Source: Ardenticatenaceae bacterium (GTDB taxonomy: Bacteria > Chloroflexota > Anaerolineae > Promineifilales > Promineifilaceae). From it: a stretch of 64,000 nucleotides of DNA. Location of the stretch: assembly GCA_020634565.1 (NCBI GenBank), contig JACKBN010000017.1, forward strand, positions 73,773-137,772. Direction: 5' to 3'. Both the position numbers and the translations under genes were made by a program. Below the pieces are notes generated by a model. That model was not told the DNA's origin, did no database searches, and saw only the letters and a program-made list of their open reading frames with translations. How positions within the stretch are numbered: the first letter of the stretch is position 1; every line of letters begins with the position of its first letter. Positions 55,076-64,000 of this stretch are shown piece by piece.

Positions 55076-58000
55076 ATGCCCCGGCTAGAAGTGTCGTTTT
55101 TTGGACCTTTTCAAGCTGAATTGGATGGGGTTCCCCTAACCAATTTTCGCTCGGTGAACACGCAAGGCTTGTTTGCCTACCTCATCCTGCAAGCGGAACG
55201 GCCGTTCTCCCGCGACCTCCTCGCCACCCTCTTCTGGCCCGACGTGCCAGACAGCACCGCCAAGAAAAACCTGCGCCAAACCCTTTACCAGCTGCGCCAA
55301 CTGCTCAACGATAGCGATGAGGTAGACGAACCTTTTTTGCTCGTCAGTCGCCAAAATATTCAGTGGAATCCGGAAAGTGATTACACGTTGGACGTGCAGG
55401 CATTTTTGGCCGCGTTGGCGCATGGGGAATTGGCAACGGCCGTTGGCCATCCCGATGGCTATTATCAAGGGGAACTGCTGCCTGGTTTCACTTGCGACAG
55501 CCTGGAATTTGAAAATTGGCTGCGCCAGGAGCGGGAACGGCTGCACCAGCTAGCCCTCACCGCCCTCAACGATCTCACCGCGCGGCAGCTGACCCAGGCA
55601 GATTTTGTCGCCGCCCAAGCCAGCGCCCGTCGCCAGTTGGCGCTGGAGCCGTGGCGCGAACCAGCCCATCGCCAGCTCATGCTGGCCCTGGCCCTGGCGG
55701 GCGACCGCAGCGGCGCACTGGCCCAGGTGGATCGCTGCGAAGCGGTGCTGGCTGACGAACTCGGTGCGCCGCTCTCCGATGAGACGATTGCCCTGGCCCG
55801 ACAAATCGAGGCGGGTACGTTGCAGCAGGCGGAACCAGATTTGTTGGTGGGGCGCTTTTCCATTGGTGAAGAGATTGGCCGGGGCGGCATGGGCGTGGTG
55901 TACAAGGGGCTGGATCAGCAAACCGGCCAGCCCGTAGCGATTAAAATGTTGGATACGGCCGTTACCGCCGAAAATCCTGAACTGCTGGCCCGCTTCCGCC
56001 GTGAAGGCGACCTATTGCGTCAGCTCGACCATCCGCACATCGTCAAGCTACTGGCCACCGCAGAGCGCGACGGTCAGCATTTCCTCATCATGAACTACGT
56101 GTCAGGCGGCGATTTGCGCCAACGCCTGGCGCAGCAAAAATCATTGCCATTGGCTGAAGCGCTGCGCCTGGGCCTGGGGTTGGCCGATGCGCTGGCTCGC
56201 GTGCACCAGTTGGGCATTTTGCATCGTGACTTGAAGCCCGCCAACGTCCTGCTAGACAGCGACGGGAAGCCCACCCTCACCGATTTTGGCGCGGCCCGCC
56301 TGAACGAAACTTCCGATTTGACCCAAACCGGGGCGATAATCGGCACGACCGTGTATCTAAGCCCGGAAGCATGTCTGGGTCAGCCCTTGGAACCATCCAG
56401 CGACATCTGGAGCCTGGGGCTGCTGCTGGTGGAAATGTTGACCGGGGAACGGCCGTTTGCCCGCCCCACGCCCGCCGCCACCTATCTCGCCATCCTTAAC
56501 GAGCCGCTGCCCGATTTGCATCAGTCAGACCTGCCGTTGCCGTTGGTGACGCTGCTGGAGGCGATGTTGCAAAAAGAGCCGGGTGCGCGTCTTGGCTCGA
56601 TGCGGCAGGTGGGCGCTGTGCTGGAAGCGTTACAGCGCGGTGACGATGGGGCGACTGTGGCCAAGCTGATGGGCACGGTCCTTGTCCCCAACCCGGCTCT
56701 AGCCGCACCGGTCCCTCAGGCAATTGTCTGGCCTAAGCCACAAACTAGCTTCGTGGGACGTACGGCCGAAATTAGCCAGTTGGTGCAGACGCTGAGCCAG
56801 CCGAACGGCCGTTTGCTCACTATCGTCGGCGCGGGAGGTGTGGGCAAAACCCGGCTGGCGGTGCAGGTGGCCCAACTGTTCCAGGTGCAAACCAAGCAAC
56901 CAGCCCATTTTGTCTCTTTAGTGGAGATGACAACGCTGGTGCAGGTGGAAACGGCCGTTGCCGCCGCCTTTGGTTTGCCAACTCAGAGCAAGCTTCCCGA
57001 ACTGGCCGAGGCGGTAGACAATCGATCGGCGCTGCTGCTGTTGGACAACGTCGAGCCGCTGCTGGCTACCGCTGGCGACGAAATTATTGGCTGGCTAGCC
57101 GAGTTGCGTGAGGCCGTGCCCGCGCTGCGTTTGCTGCTCACCTCGCGTCAACCGCTGCAAGTTCAGGCTGAATGGGTGGTGTCGCTGTCCGGCTTGCCCG
57201 TGCCAAACAACAATCTGCCGCTGGCGCAGGCGCAGCAGTACGAGGCGATTGCTCTCATTGCCCAGCGTGCTCAGCAGGCCAACAGCGCCTTCCGCCTCAA
57301 TGAGCAAAATTTGGGGTCGCTCAACCGGCTTTGCCAACTGCTGGAAGGATCCCCGTTGGGGCTGGAGCTGGCGGCGGCCCAACTGCGCCACTACAGTCTG
57401 GCTGAACTCGTGCAGATGTTGGAATCCGACATGGCTGATCTGGCCGCCAATCTGACCGATTTGCCAGAGCGCCATCGCAGCTTGTTTACCGTTTTTGAGC
57501 ATTCGTGGCGACTTTTGACTCTGGAAGAACAAGGTCTTTTGGCGAATACGGCCGTTTTCCACAATGGGTTCAGCCGCGCAGCCGCCACGGCCGTTTTGGC
57601 CGCCACTGCCCCGCAGCTCGAAGCGTTGGCTGATAAATCACTGCTGGTGCGGCAGGAGACGCCGCTGGGATTGCACCGCGTGCGCTATCGCTTGCCGCCG
57701 CTGCTGCGCTTCTACCTGCTGGCCCACCACGAGCCGGACGTCACGATTTACGATCGACACGCCGCCTACTTCCTGGAATGGGCCGTCGATTACCGTGACC
57801 AGCTGGCAGCTGAACTGCCCAACGTGCGCGCCGCCTGGACCTGGGCGCAGGCAAGACGGCAGGTCACCGTGCCTCGTCGCTTCCGGCCCGATTGGTTGGC
57901 TGCGGCTGAGGTGGAAACGGCCGTTCCTCCTCCAATATTTTTGCTATCCAAACCAGCCGAACAAACCTTCTTGGTTGGGCGCGACCAGGAGCTAGACACG

Positions 58001-60613
58001 CTGCGAAGCGCATTGCAGCCGCTGCACAGCGGGCAAAATGGCGGACTCATCACGGTGCTGGGGCAGGCGGGGCTGGGCAAAAGCCATCTGGTCGCCCAGC
58101 TCAAAACGGAAAGCGAGCGGCTGTCCTGGTTTGATTGCCCCTGTGACGCCCAGCAGATGCAATCGTTACGGCCGTTTCGCGTTTGGCTGGCTGGTTATTT
58201 TCGGCAGGAGGCAGGTGGGGAAACGGCCGTTAATCGAGCCTCTTTCCGGGCGCGGCTGGTGGATTTGGTACAGGCGACGCCCGATCCCGCGCTGGCGGCG
58301 GAGCTAGAGCGACTGCATTCGTTTCTGGCGGCGCTGGTGGATTTGGTGCTGCCGGATTCGCTTTACGGCCGTTTGCGACCAGAGCAGCGCGGCGAAAATT
58401 TCCAGCAAGCGCTCAAGGCACTGATCCAGGCGGAAAGTTTGCTCCAGCCGCTGGTGCTGCACATCGAAGATGCCCACTGGTTGGATGCCGAATCGCGCAC
58501 GCTGCTGGAAAATCTGCTGCGTCACGCCGTGAATTTCCCTTTTGCCATCGTAGCTACAGCCAGACCAGAGGGGTTTGCCCCGCTGGGTCTATTGGACGGG
58601 CGGCAAACCACGCTGCGCCTGACGCTGCTGGACAAAATGGCGGTTAGCCAGCTGGCTAACCATCATCTGGGCGTGTCGCCGGAGGCGGATTTGCTGGAAC
58701 TGCTGCAAAGGCATGGGGGTGGCAATCCATTCCACACGGAGCAGCTGCTGCGCTATTTGCGCGAAAATGGTCTCGTTAAGGATGGGCGGCTGGTGCGGGG
58801 CAGCAGTCGGGCGCGGCTGGACGCGCTGCTGCCCGTGGATGTGCAAAATTTGCTGGTGGCGCGGCTGGGTCAGTTGGATACGGCCGTACGGGATGTGGTC
58901 GTGCAGGCGGCGGTGCTGGGTCATGAATTTTCGCTCCCCGTTTTGCGGCAGATGGTGCCGGATGCGGTACTGGCCGCGGGTTTGGCTGAGGCGCAATCGG
59001 CAGCAATCTGGCAGCCGCTGGGTGAGGACCGATTTGTCTTTAGCCATGCGCTGCTGCGTGAAGCGGCGACGGCGGCCCAGTTTACGGAGAAGCGGCAGGA
59101 ACTACACAAAGAGGCGGCGCGGGCGGTAACGGCCGTTGCTACCCGTGAACAGCCCCAGCTGGCCACCATCGCTTACCACCACGACGAGGCGGGGAATGTG
59201 CGGCAGGCGGTGGCCTATTACTTGAAGGCGGGCGATGAGGCGCAGGCCAACTACTTCATCCGCGAGGCACACGATTACTACTCACGCGGCCTGGAGTTGG
59301 CAGAGACAGACAAGCAGCGGCAGCCGCTGCTGCTGGGCCGGGAGGCGGTGAACCATTGGCTAGGCAATCGCGAGGAGCAAAAGGAAGATTTGCAGCAGCT
59401 CAGGGTACTTACCAGCGAGAATGCAGAACAGGCAGTGGTGGCCGATATTACGTTGCGTCAGGCGACTTATTCTTTGGCGGTGACAGAGTATGAAACGGCC
59501 GTAAAACAAGCCCAAAAAGCCACTGCCCTGGCTGCTGCCATTCCAGATCGGGGCTTGGAGGCGCAGGCTTATCATCGCTGGGGGCGTGCTTTGTGGGAAT
59601 CGGGCCGGATTCAGGCGGCGGAACCGTTGTTAAAGCGGGCACATCGGTTGGCTCGTTCGGCGGAGGATACGGCCGTTCAAGCCGTCTGCATGTTTGATTT
59701 GGGTGTTCTTGCTTTTTACACAAACAAATTTGATGCGGCACGCCAGAAGATTGAAGCGGCTGTCGAACTGTTTGAGCTGGATAACGACAAGCGAAATATT
59801 ATCCGCTGTGCCGATAATTTGGGGACGATGGCTGCCATTGAGGGGGATTATGACGTGGCGGCGCAGCATTTTGAAAAAGCGATGGCGCTGTGCCGCTCGG
59901 TTGATTGGCCCTATGGCGAAGTTCATGTGCTGGCACACCTGGGCAATACCTATTTCCAGCTTGGGAAATACGCTCATTGCCGAGAAATGCACCAGCAGTC
60001 GTTGGCGCTGGCCAGAACGTTGGGTGAGCGACGCGCTGAAGTTGTGAGCCTGGACACGATTGGGCTGGCTTATCAATTTGAGGGCGATGTGGCCCAGGCG
60101 CAGCACTGTTTTGAACTGGCTCTAACGCTGCACGATGAGATTAACTATCCCAGAGGCAAAGCGTTTGTGCAGACGCACCTAGGCCTGCTGTTGGCCAACA
60201 TGGAAGAGACGGAACAAGCCGCTGTGTATTTGTATGATGCCCTCACCACGCGCAGTAGCGACGGGGCCAAACAGATCAGCATGGACACCGAACTGGCACT
60301 GGCCTGGCTGGATATGGCTCGTGGCGATTCCGAGTTTGCTCTGGAACGAGCCCGTGAAATTGGGGCGTGGCTGCAAGAAAATGGGGCAGATGGCTTGGAG
60401 CTGCCCATGTTGGTGTATTGGCACTGCTTCACCATTCTCAATATGCTCGGCAGCACCGATGAGGCGTCTGACTTATTAGAGGAGGCCCACACATATTTGC
60501 AGGAAAAAGCTGCCCGCATTCAAGATGATGATACGCGGGACAGCTTTTTGCAGAATGTGCCTTACCACCGGCAAATTATGGCGGCGTGGCGGGCAAATCA
60601 GCCACAAAATTGA
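55076..60613 (+). CDS. SARP - Ser/Thr kinase - double STAND ATPase - TPR fusion
   Basis: 1845 residues. Residues 1-245 are a SARP winged helix with BTAD (VSFFGPFQAELDG, FWPDVPDSTAKKNLRQTLYQLRQLL). From 261 to about 520 there is a Hanks kinase: IGEEIGRGGMGVVYKG, VAIKML, HRDLKPANVLL near 382 and LTDFGAARL near 403, all catalytic residues kept. The first ATPase begins at SFVGRTAEI, with Walker A GAGGVGKTRL near 584. A second begins at FLVGRDQELDTL, with Walker A GQAGLGKSHL near 995 and HIEDAHWLD as Walker B. TPRs run from about 1360 to the end. It combines a DNA-binding output, phosphorylation and ligand-sensing switches in one chain. It overlaps the convergent gene by 38 bases. Confidence 0.9.
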   Translation: MPRLEVSFFGPFQAELDGVPLTNFRSVNTQGLFAYLILQAERPFSRDLLATLFWPDVPDSTAKKNLRQTLYQLRQLLNDSDEVDEPFLLVSRQNIQWNPESDYTLDVQAFLAALAHGELATAVGHPDGYYQGELLPGFTCDSLEFENWLRQERERLHQLALTALNDLTARQLTQADFVAAQASARRQLALEPWREPAHRQLMLALALAGDRSGALAQVDRCEAVLADELGAPLSDETIALARQIEAGTLQQAEPDLLVGRFSIGEEIGRGGMGVVYKGLDQQTGQPVAIKMLDTAVTAENPELLARFRREGDLLRQLDHPHIVKLLATAERDGQHFLIMNYVSGGDLRQRLAQQKSLPLAEALRLGLGLADALARVHQLGILHRDLKPANVLLDSDGKPTLTDFGAARLNETSDLTQTGAIIGTTVYLSPEACLGQPLEPSSDIWSLGLLLVEMLTGERPFARPTPAATYLAILNEPLPDLHQSDLPLPLVTLLEAMLQKEPGARLGSMRQVGAVLEALQRGDDGATVAKLMGTVLVPNPALAAPVPQAIVWPKPQTSFVGRTAEISQLVQTLSQPNGRLLTIVGAGGVGKTRLAVQVAQLFQVQTKQPAHFVSLVEMTTLVQVETAVAAAFGLPTQSKLPELAEAVDNRSALLLLDNVEPLLATAGDEIIGWLAELREAVPALRLLLTSRQPLQVQAEWVVSLSGLPVPNNNLPLAQAQQYEAIALIAQRAQQANSAFRLNEQNLGSLNRLCQLLEGSPLGLELAAAQLRHYSLAELVQMLESDMADLAANLTDLPERHRSLFTVFEHSWRLLTLEEQGLLANTAVFHNGFSRAAATAVLAATAPQLEALADKSLLVRQETPLGLHRVRYRLPPLLRFYLLAHHEPDVTIYDRHAAYFLEWAVDYRDQLAAELPNVRAAWTWAQARRQVTVPRRFRPDWLAAAEVETAVPPPIFLLSKPAEQTFLVGRDQELDTLRSALQPLHSGQNGGLITVLGQAGLGKSHLVAQLKTESERLSWFDCPCDAQQMQSLRPFRVWLAGYFRQEAGGETAVNRASFRARLVDLVQATPDPALAAELERLHSFLAALVDLVLPDSLYGRLRPEQRGENFQQALKALIQAESLLQPLVLHIEDAHWLDAESRTLLENLLRHAVNFPFAIVATARPEGFAPLGLLDGRQTTLRLTLLDKMAVSQLANHHLGVSPEADLLELLQRHGGGNPFHTEQLLRYLRENGLVKDGRLVRGSSRARLDALLPVDVQNLLVARLGQLDTAVRDVVVQAAVLGHEFSLPVLRQMVPDAVLAAGLAEAQSAAIWQPLGEDRFVFSHALLREAATAAQFTEKRQELHKEAARAVTAVATREQPQLATIAYHHDEAGNVRQAVAYYLKAGDEAQANYFIREAHDYYSRGLELAETDKQRQPLLLGREAVNHWLGNREEQKEDLQQLRVLTSENAEQAVVADITLRQATYSLAVTEYETAVKQAQKATALAAAIPDRGLEAQAYHRWGRALWESGRIQAAEPLLKRAHRLARSAEDTAVQAVCMFDLGVLAFYTNKFDAARQKIEAAVELFELDNDKRNIIRCADNLGTMAAIEGDYDVAAQHFEKAMALCRSVDWPYGEVHVLAHLGNTYFQLGKYAHCREMHQQSLALARTLGERRAEVVSLDTIGLAYQFEGDVAQAQHCFELALTLHDEINYPRGKAFVQTHLGLLLANMEETEQAAVYLYDALTTRSSDGAKQISMDTELALAWLDMARGDSEFALERAREIGAWLQENGADGLELPMLVYWHCFTILNMLGSTDEASDLLEEAHTYLQEKAARIQDDDTRDSFLQNVPYHRQIMAAWRANQPQN

Positions 60614-63600
60614 TGAGTTCCGTGCAGTTAGGTAGGGTGCCATCTGGCAGTCGGCGCGGCGGGGCAAACTGTGGTGTCATGTCTGGCCCTTCTGTGATGT
60701 AAATCCAGTAGACATGGCCTGGCTGTAGCGCCTCCACGGCAACTGGGTCCTGCATCTCATTTGGCAGCAGAGCTGGAATCTGGTTTGTGCCATTGGATGG
60801 CACTAAGCCAATAAAGTTTATTGAAGCGAGAGCATCATCGCTGCATTGGGCGCGGGAGGTGTTGAGAACGGCCGTTTCTGCCTCTGTTAGCGCGTTGTTT
60901 TCAATGGCATCAGCCAACTTCCCGTCTGGATCGCAATCTACGAAAACGCAGCGGATGTCTGGCAACGGATAGGCCAACAGGTTCCAACTGTTCGCTGTGA
61001 GTGGTGGCATATCATCGAGCGAGGCCATGACGGCGTAGGTCCCGTCTTCATTTTTGAGTGGGCCTACAATGAGATTTTCTACCAGACCTACGGTGTTGGT
61101 TATCAGTTCCCAAGATGTGCCGCCTTCTGGCAAGAAGTAAATTTTCAGCGTGTGTTCATAGCCTTCTGGCACTTCTCTTTGTAGATACGTGAAAGAGATA
61201 AATCGTTCTGTTTCCTGTTCAGACAGTTTGACGCGATATGCTTGACCAACGGGGACCAACCAGGGGTGGGCGGTTTGTTCAGGTATAGTGGCCAATGCTT
61301 GCAGACTTTCCACACCGTTGTCGGCAAAAAAGCCAGCCCGACTGTAGATGACAACCTGAGCGTCGGCTGAGAGTATTGGGGCATTGAGGGTGCGTGAGGC
61401 AGCACCGATTGGGCTATTGTCGCCGCTGCTCATGGTGATACTGTTTGCATTTCCGAGCAGACTGGCGCCGCCAGGAGAGATTGAATTGGCACTGCCAAGA
61501 AGAATTTGCTCTGTACCGCCAATGGCCGTCCAATCTGGCCCGCCGATGGCTGTCCAGTCGGGATTGCCGATGAAGATTGCGCCACCGATGGCTGTCCAAT
61601 CAGGTCCACCGATAGCCGTCCAGTCGGGACCACCGATAGCTGTCCAATCGGGGCCGCCGATGGCTGTCCAGTCCGGTCCACCAATAGCCGTCCAGTCGGG
61701 ACCACCGATGGCTGTCCAATCAGGTCCGCCAATGGCCGTCCAATCGGGGCCAGCAGCAAAGGGTGTGTAATAGAGTTGTGGGGTGTGGATGGATTCGGCA
61801 GTTTCCGCATCTGGCGGTTCAATCTCCCAATTTTCTGGATTGAGGCGCAGCACGGTGATTGCTTCGCGCAGGCAGGTGAAGTTTTCTGGATCATTGTTTG
61901 TCTGGAGGCAACTGTCATTGTCTTCGACCCAGATACGCACGGCAAACTCGTAGGCTGGCAGGCGAGTGGTTAGGATTTGAGTGTGGCTGCTGTTGCTATT
62001 GTTGCTCACCATAAGTGCTGCTGGCGCGTTACCCGCTACCGAACCGTAGTGCGTAGGATAAAGCTGCACAAACAGCTGCTCGCCCGGCAGTAACGCCTGC
62101 GTTACCGTAACGGAAATGGTGTAGGGTGAAGCCGCATAGGCAAGGATGTTGGGCTGCCATTCCGGGAAGTCTGGATGCAGCGGCAACGCCGGAATGGCAA
62201 CTGTGTTGGCGGAAACTGCCTCAATGCACCCAGCGTAAAATTGATTTTCCTGGGTATCAAAGAGGCATAAACGATCTCCTGGTTCTGCGCCGCGTACGCT
62301 TAGCCGGTCGCCGCCACCGGTGGGTGTGCCTAAAGCGATGACCCTATCGTCTTCCAAATATTCCAAGCTTGTTGCATTATCAGGGTCGGGGGTAGTGGAA
62401 CCTGATGTTTTGATTAGAAATGCCTGGGCTGTAGGTAGGCGCAATCTTTCCTGCTCCTGATCGCGAATATCAAAGTTGCGCTCTGGAAAGGGAAGCATGC
62501 CATCGATGCTTGCCCAGGGGACCAAATGAGTCACATTTAGCGGTAAATCAGGGGGGCCGCCGACAGGTGGATTTTCAGGCTCTTGCAGCATCGGATAAAA
62601 GCGATTGATGGTTTCCCAATCGGTGCGCCCGGTGGTTTCTTGGGCAAGGGTGCGGGTACAGCCGTCTTTCCATTCGCCTCGTGTTAAAAATTCGCTAAAG
62701 CTGGGGTCACTGGTGGTGGTCATGAAGCTGCCAGGGCAAACCACGCGCTGGAAGATGCCATCTTCAACGCCGAGGTAATTATCCGGGAGGAACAGGAGAT
62801 AGTGGGAGAGTTCATGGGCCAAGGCACGGGTCCAATCTTCGCCCAGGTCGGCAATATTTTCGCCGTATGGGTCCCAAGAGGTGCCCATACGGATTTGGCC
62901 TGGCAGGTAGTTGGCGTCTGCAATGTCTGGATCGTTGAAGGAGGTGTTGACGACGCCGCCAATGGCCGCAGACGGCCGTAAACTGTTGTCGGCAAATATC
63001 ACAATGTCGGCCGCGCCCCAGTATGCCTTGTCGTGGAAGAGGTTAATTTGCCCTAAGGCGACCTGCCCATTAGTCACGTCGTACAAGATGGCGGATGCCC
63101 GGCGGATGCTGTCTTCCAGCTGCTGCAAAAAGAGGGTATCGTTACGGCCGTCCCACTCTAGCGACACATCCAGGTTGAAGAGAATGAGCGGGTTGTCGGC
63201 GGATACGGTTAAGGTTTGGACGCCGGGGGTGGATACGGCCGTAAAGCCCACACCCTCTTCGGTAACGGGGGCACTGGTGTGGTAAAGCGTGTACAGAGGT
63301 TTGAAGCCAATTGTCGCCTGGTTATAAAGTATGGCATTGTTCTGATTGCCGCTAAGATCAGACAAGATTTCAGAATCGGTGTCGCCAACAGGCCAATACC
63401 CAATGAGATCGGCTTGAGCTCCAGGCTGAATCGTGAGCAGGTTGCTGTCCGAGGTGATAAACGGGCCGCTGGAGGTGGTAAGCGTTTCGCTTATTTGGGC
63501 TGCGTCGCGGACGGTTTGCCACAGGCGAATTTCGTCTAGAGAGCCGGTGAACCCTTGACCTATGATCAGGTTGGTACTGGAAAGAGAGTCTCTGGCTGCC

Positions 63601-64000
63601 AATGTAGCTGAGAAAACTGGTGTGCCATCTAAATAGAGGATGCTGTTCTCGTTGGTAACCTGGCTGTCCCAACTAAAGGCCAGATGATGTGGATATCCGT
63701 TTTGGATGGCGGGTATTGTTGCTGTAACCGAATCGTTTTTGACGGTCAGGGTCAGGGTGGTTGTTTCAGCTTGCGTACTGTAGCGCCAGGAAAAATCGGT
63801 TCCTAGCTCCAGGAAGGTTCCTTCGGTACTCGTGGGATACAGCCAAAACTCTGCTGTGAATGCTGTGTCAGGTGGCTGATTCAATGCGGCCACTTCGGCG
63901 TAACTGCTACCATCGAGCAGGAGCTGGGGGGGAATGCGGTAGGTTGTGCTAACAGGCAACAAGGCCATCAGTTGATTATGAAGGTCGAGGAGGGAACGGC
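60576..64000 (-). CDS. LamG / HExxH protein with octapeptide repeat array (probably 5' partial)
   Basis: At least 1130 residues. An ATG lies at 63968, but the frame stays open to the window end and no signal peptide follows that ATG, so the true start is probably outside. Residues 15-185 form a LamG-type jelly roll (SLDEIRLWQTVRD). ALAHELSHYLLFLPDNYLG near 384 has the HExxH zinc motif of a metallopeptidase. Around residues 735-820 the octapeptide GPDWTAIG is repeated nine times. The C-terminal part is beta-rich. It is probably a cell-surface or secreted protein. Whether it is an active peptidase is unproven. Confidence 0.7.
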   Translation of the reverse strand, partial: RSLLDLHNQLMALLPVSTTYRIPPQLLLDGSSYAEVAALNQPPDTAFTAEFWLYPTSTEGTFLELGTDFSWRYSTQAETTTLTLTVKNDSVTATIPAIQNGYPHHLAFSWDSQVTNENSILYLDGTPVFSATLAARDSLSSTNLIIGQGFTGSLDEIRLWQTVRDAAQISETLTTSSGPFITSDSNLLTIQPGAQADLIGYWPVGDTDSEILSDLSGNQNNAILYNQATIGFKPLYTLYHTSAPVTEEGVGFTAVSTPGVQTLTVSADNPLILFNLDVSLEWDGRNDTLFLQQLEDSIRRASAILYDVTNGQVALGQINLFHDKAYWGAADIVIFADNSLRPSAAIGGVVNTSFNDPDIADANYLPGQIRMGTSWDPYGENIADLGEDWTRALAHELSHYLLFLPDNYLGVEDGIFQRVVCPGSFMTTTSDPSFSEFLTRGEWKDGCTRTLAQETTGRTDWETINRFYPMLQEPENPPVGGPPDLPLNVTHLVPWASIDGMLPFPERNFDIRDQEQERLRLPTAQAFLIKTSGSTTPDPDNATSLEYLEDDRVIALGTPTGGGDRLSVRGAEPGDRLCLFDTQENQFYAGCIEAVSANTVAIPALPLHPDFPEWQPNILAYAASPYTISVTVTQALLPGEQLFVQLYPTHYGSVAGNAPAALMVSNNSNSSHTQILTTRLPAYEFAVRIWVEDNDSCLQTNNDPENFTCLREAITVLRLNPENWEIEPPDAETAESIHTPQLYYTPFAAGPDWTAIGGPDWTAIGGPDWTAIGGPDWTAIGGPDWTAIGGPDWTAIGGPDWTAIGGAIFIGNPDWTAIGGPDWTAIGGTEQILLGSANSISPGGASLLGNANSITMSSGDNSPIGAASRTLNAPILSADAQVVIYSRAGFFADNGVESLQALATIPEQTAHPWLVPVGQAYRVKLSEQETERFISFTYLQREVPEGYEHTLKIYFLPEGGTSWELITNTVGLVENLIVGPLKNEDGTYAVMASLDDMPPLTANSWNLLAYPLPDIRCVFVDCDPDGKLADAIENNALTEAETAVLNTSRAQCSDDALASINFIGLVPSNGTNQIPALLPNEMQDPVAVEALQPGHVYWIYITEGPDMTPQFAPPRRLPDGTLPNCTELINFVADLPATPP
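61515..61752. repeat. 24-bp tandem repeat coding for GPDWTAIG
   Basis: Seven contiguous and two further copies of a 24-base unit (plus strand form CCGATGGCTGTCCAGTCGGG) separated by one variant unit. Third-position differences between copies show it is maintained at protein level. Confidence 0.85.

Noticed and set aside
61515..61752. Regular 24-bp units as a CRISPR array
   Set aside because: There are no unique spacers. The units are contiguous, in frame and differ at third codon positions, so they code for a peptide repeat.
63966..63980. Leaderless start at 63968 (CATAAT box 6 bases before ATG)
   Set aside because: The frame is open through the box to the window edge, and the protein lacks a signal peptide after that ATG, so the gene probably starts outside the window.

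Overview
The window looks like bacterial chromosome of moderate GC, most probably from a filamentous Chloroflexota lineage (Anaerolineae or relatives). That placement is inference. It rests on giant SARP/STAND/TPR regulators, a fused 2-oxoacid dehydrogenase E1, many low-complexity hairpin repeats between genes, and a glycyl-tRNA synthetase T-box. No rRNA, tRNA, CRISPR array, prophage or complete insertion sequence was seen. One signature runs through the whole window: the palindromic octamer ACGGCCGT occurs about 120 times by hand count, where only one or two copies would be expected by chance.

Layout. 1-4.7 kb: the C-terminal part of a MalT/SARP-type regulator, a D-cysteine desulfhydrase/ACC deaminase homologue and a TPR protein. 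4.8-9.1 kb: a structured leader RNA, a PPC/DUF296 protein, a complete ECF transporter (S, T, A, A') and a YedF-like DsrE protein. 9.1-12.5 kb (minus): a GT39-type glycosyltransferase and a clan GH-A glycosidase. 12.7-19.6 kb: a membrane Fe-S reductase of the ETF:quinone type, a lipoprotein, and E1 and E2 of a 2-oxoacid dehydrogenase. 19.8-24.0 kb: two MFS exporters, a thioredoxin and an unknown protein. 24.4-26.9 kb (minus): a STAND NTPase. 27.3-32.2 kb: NAT, ThpR, GNAT, MenH-like hydrolase, a methyltransferase (minus), an HxlR-SCP2 regulator, and a DCC-family thiol oxidoreductase with an in-frame TGA exactly at its second CxxC cysteine. 32.3-35.8 kb (minus): glyS with T-box, and aceK. 35.8-47.5 kb (minus): a LivKGFHM transporter next to a MaoC/crotonase/MaoC trio, two acyl-CoA synthetases and a hydrolase, which suggests uptake and CoA activation of a carboxylic acid. 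48-49.4 kb: a patatin and a small dimeric-barrel protein. 49.5-60.6 kb: two SARP regulators, one an 1845-residue SARP-kinase-double STAND-TPR fusion. They share one promoter architecture with 11-bp direct repeats and are accompanied by two tiny ORFs with strong ribosome binding sites, a metallophosphoesterase and a membrane-anchored EAD-like protein. 60.6-64 kb (minus): a LamG/HExxH protein with an octapeptide array, probably continuing past the window end.

Three things deserve follow-up first. One is the possible selenocysteine codon in the DCC gene, followed by a stem-loop in the right place. Another is the SARP/tiny-peptide/EAD regulatory cluster with its shared 11-bp repeats. The last is the structured leader in front of the PPC-ECF operon. 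Several genes also show a TATAAT-like box only 5-8 bases before the start codon and no Shine-Dalgarno sequence, which suggests leaderless mRNAs.
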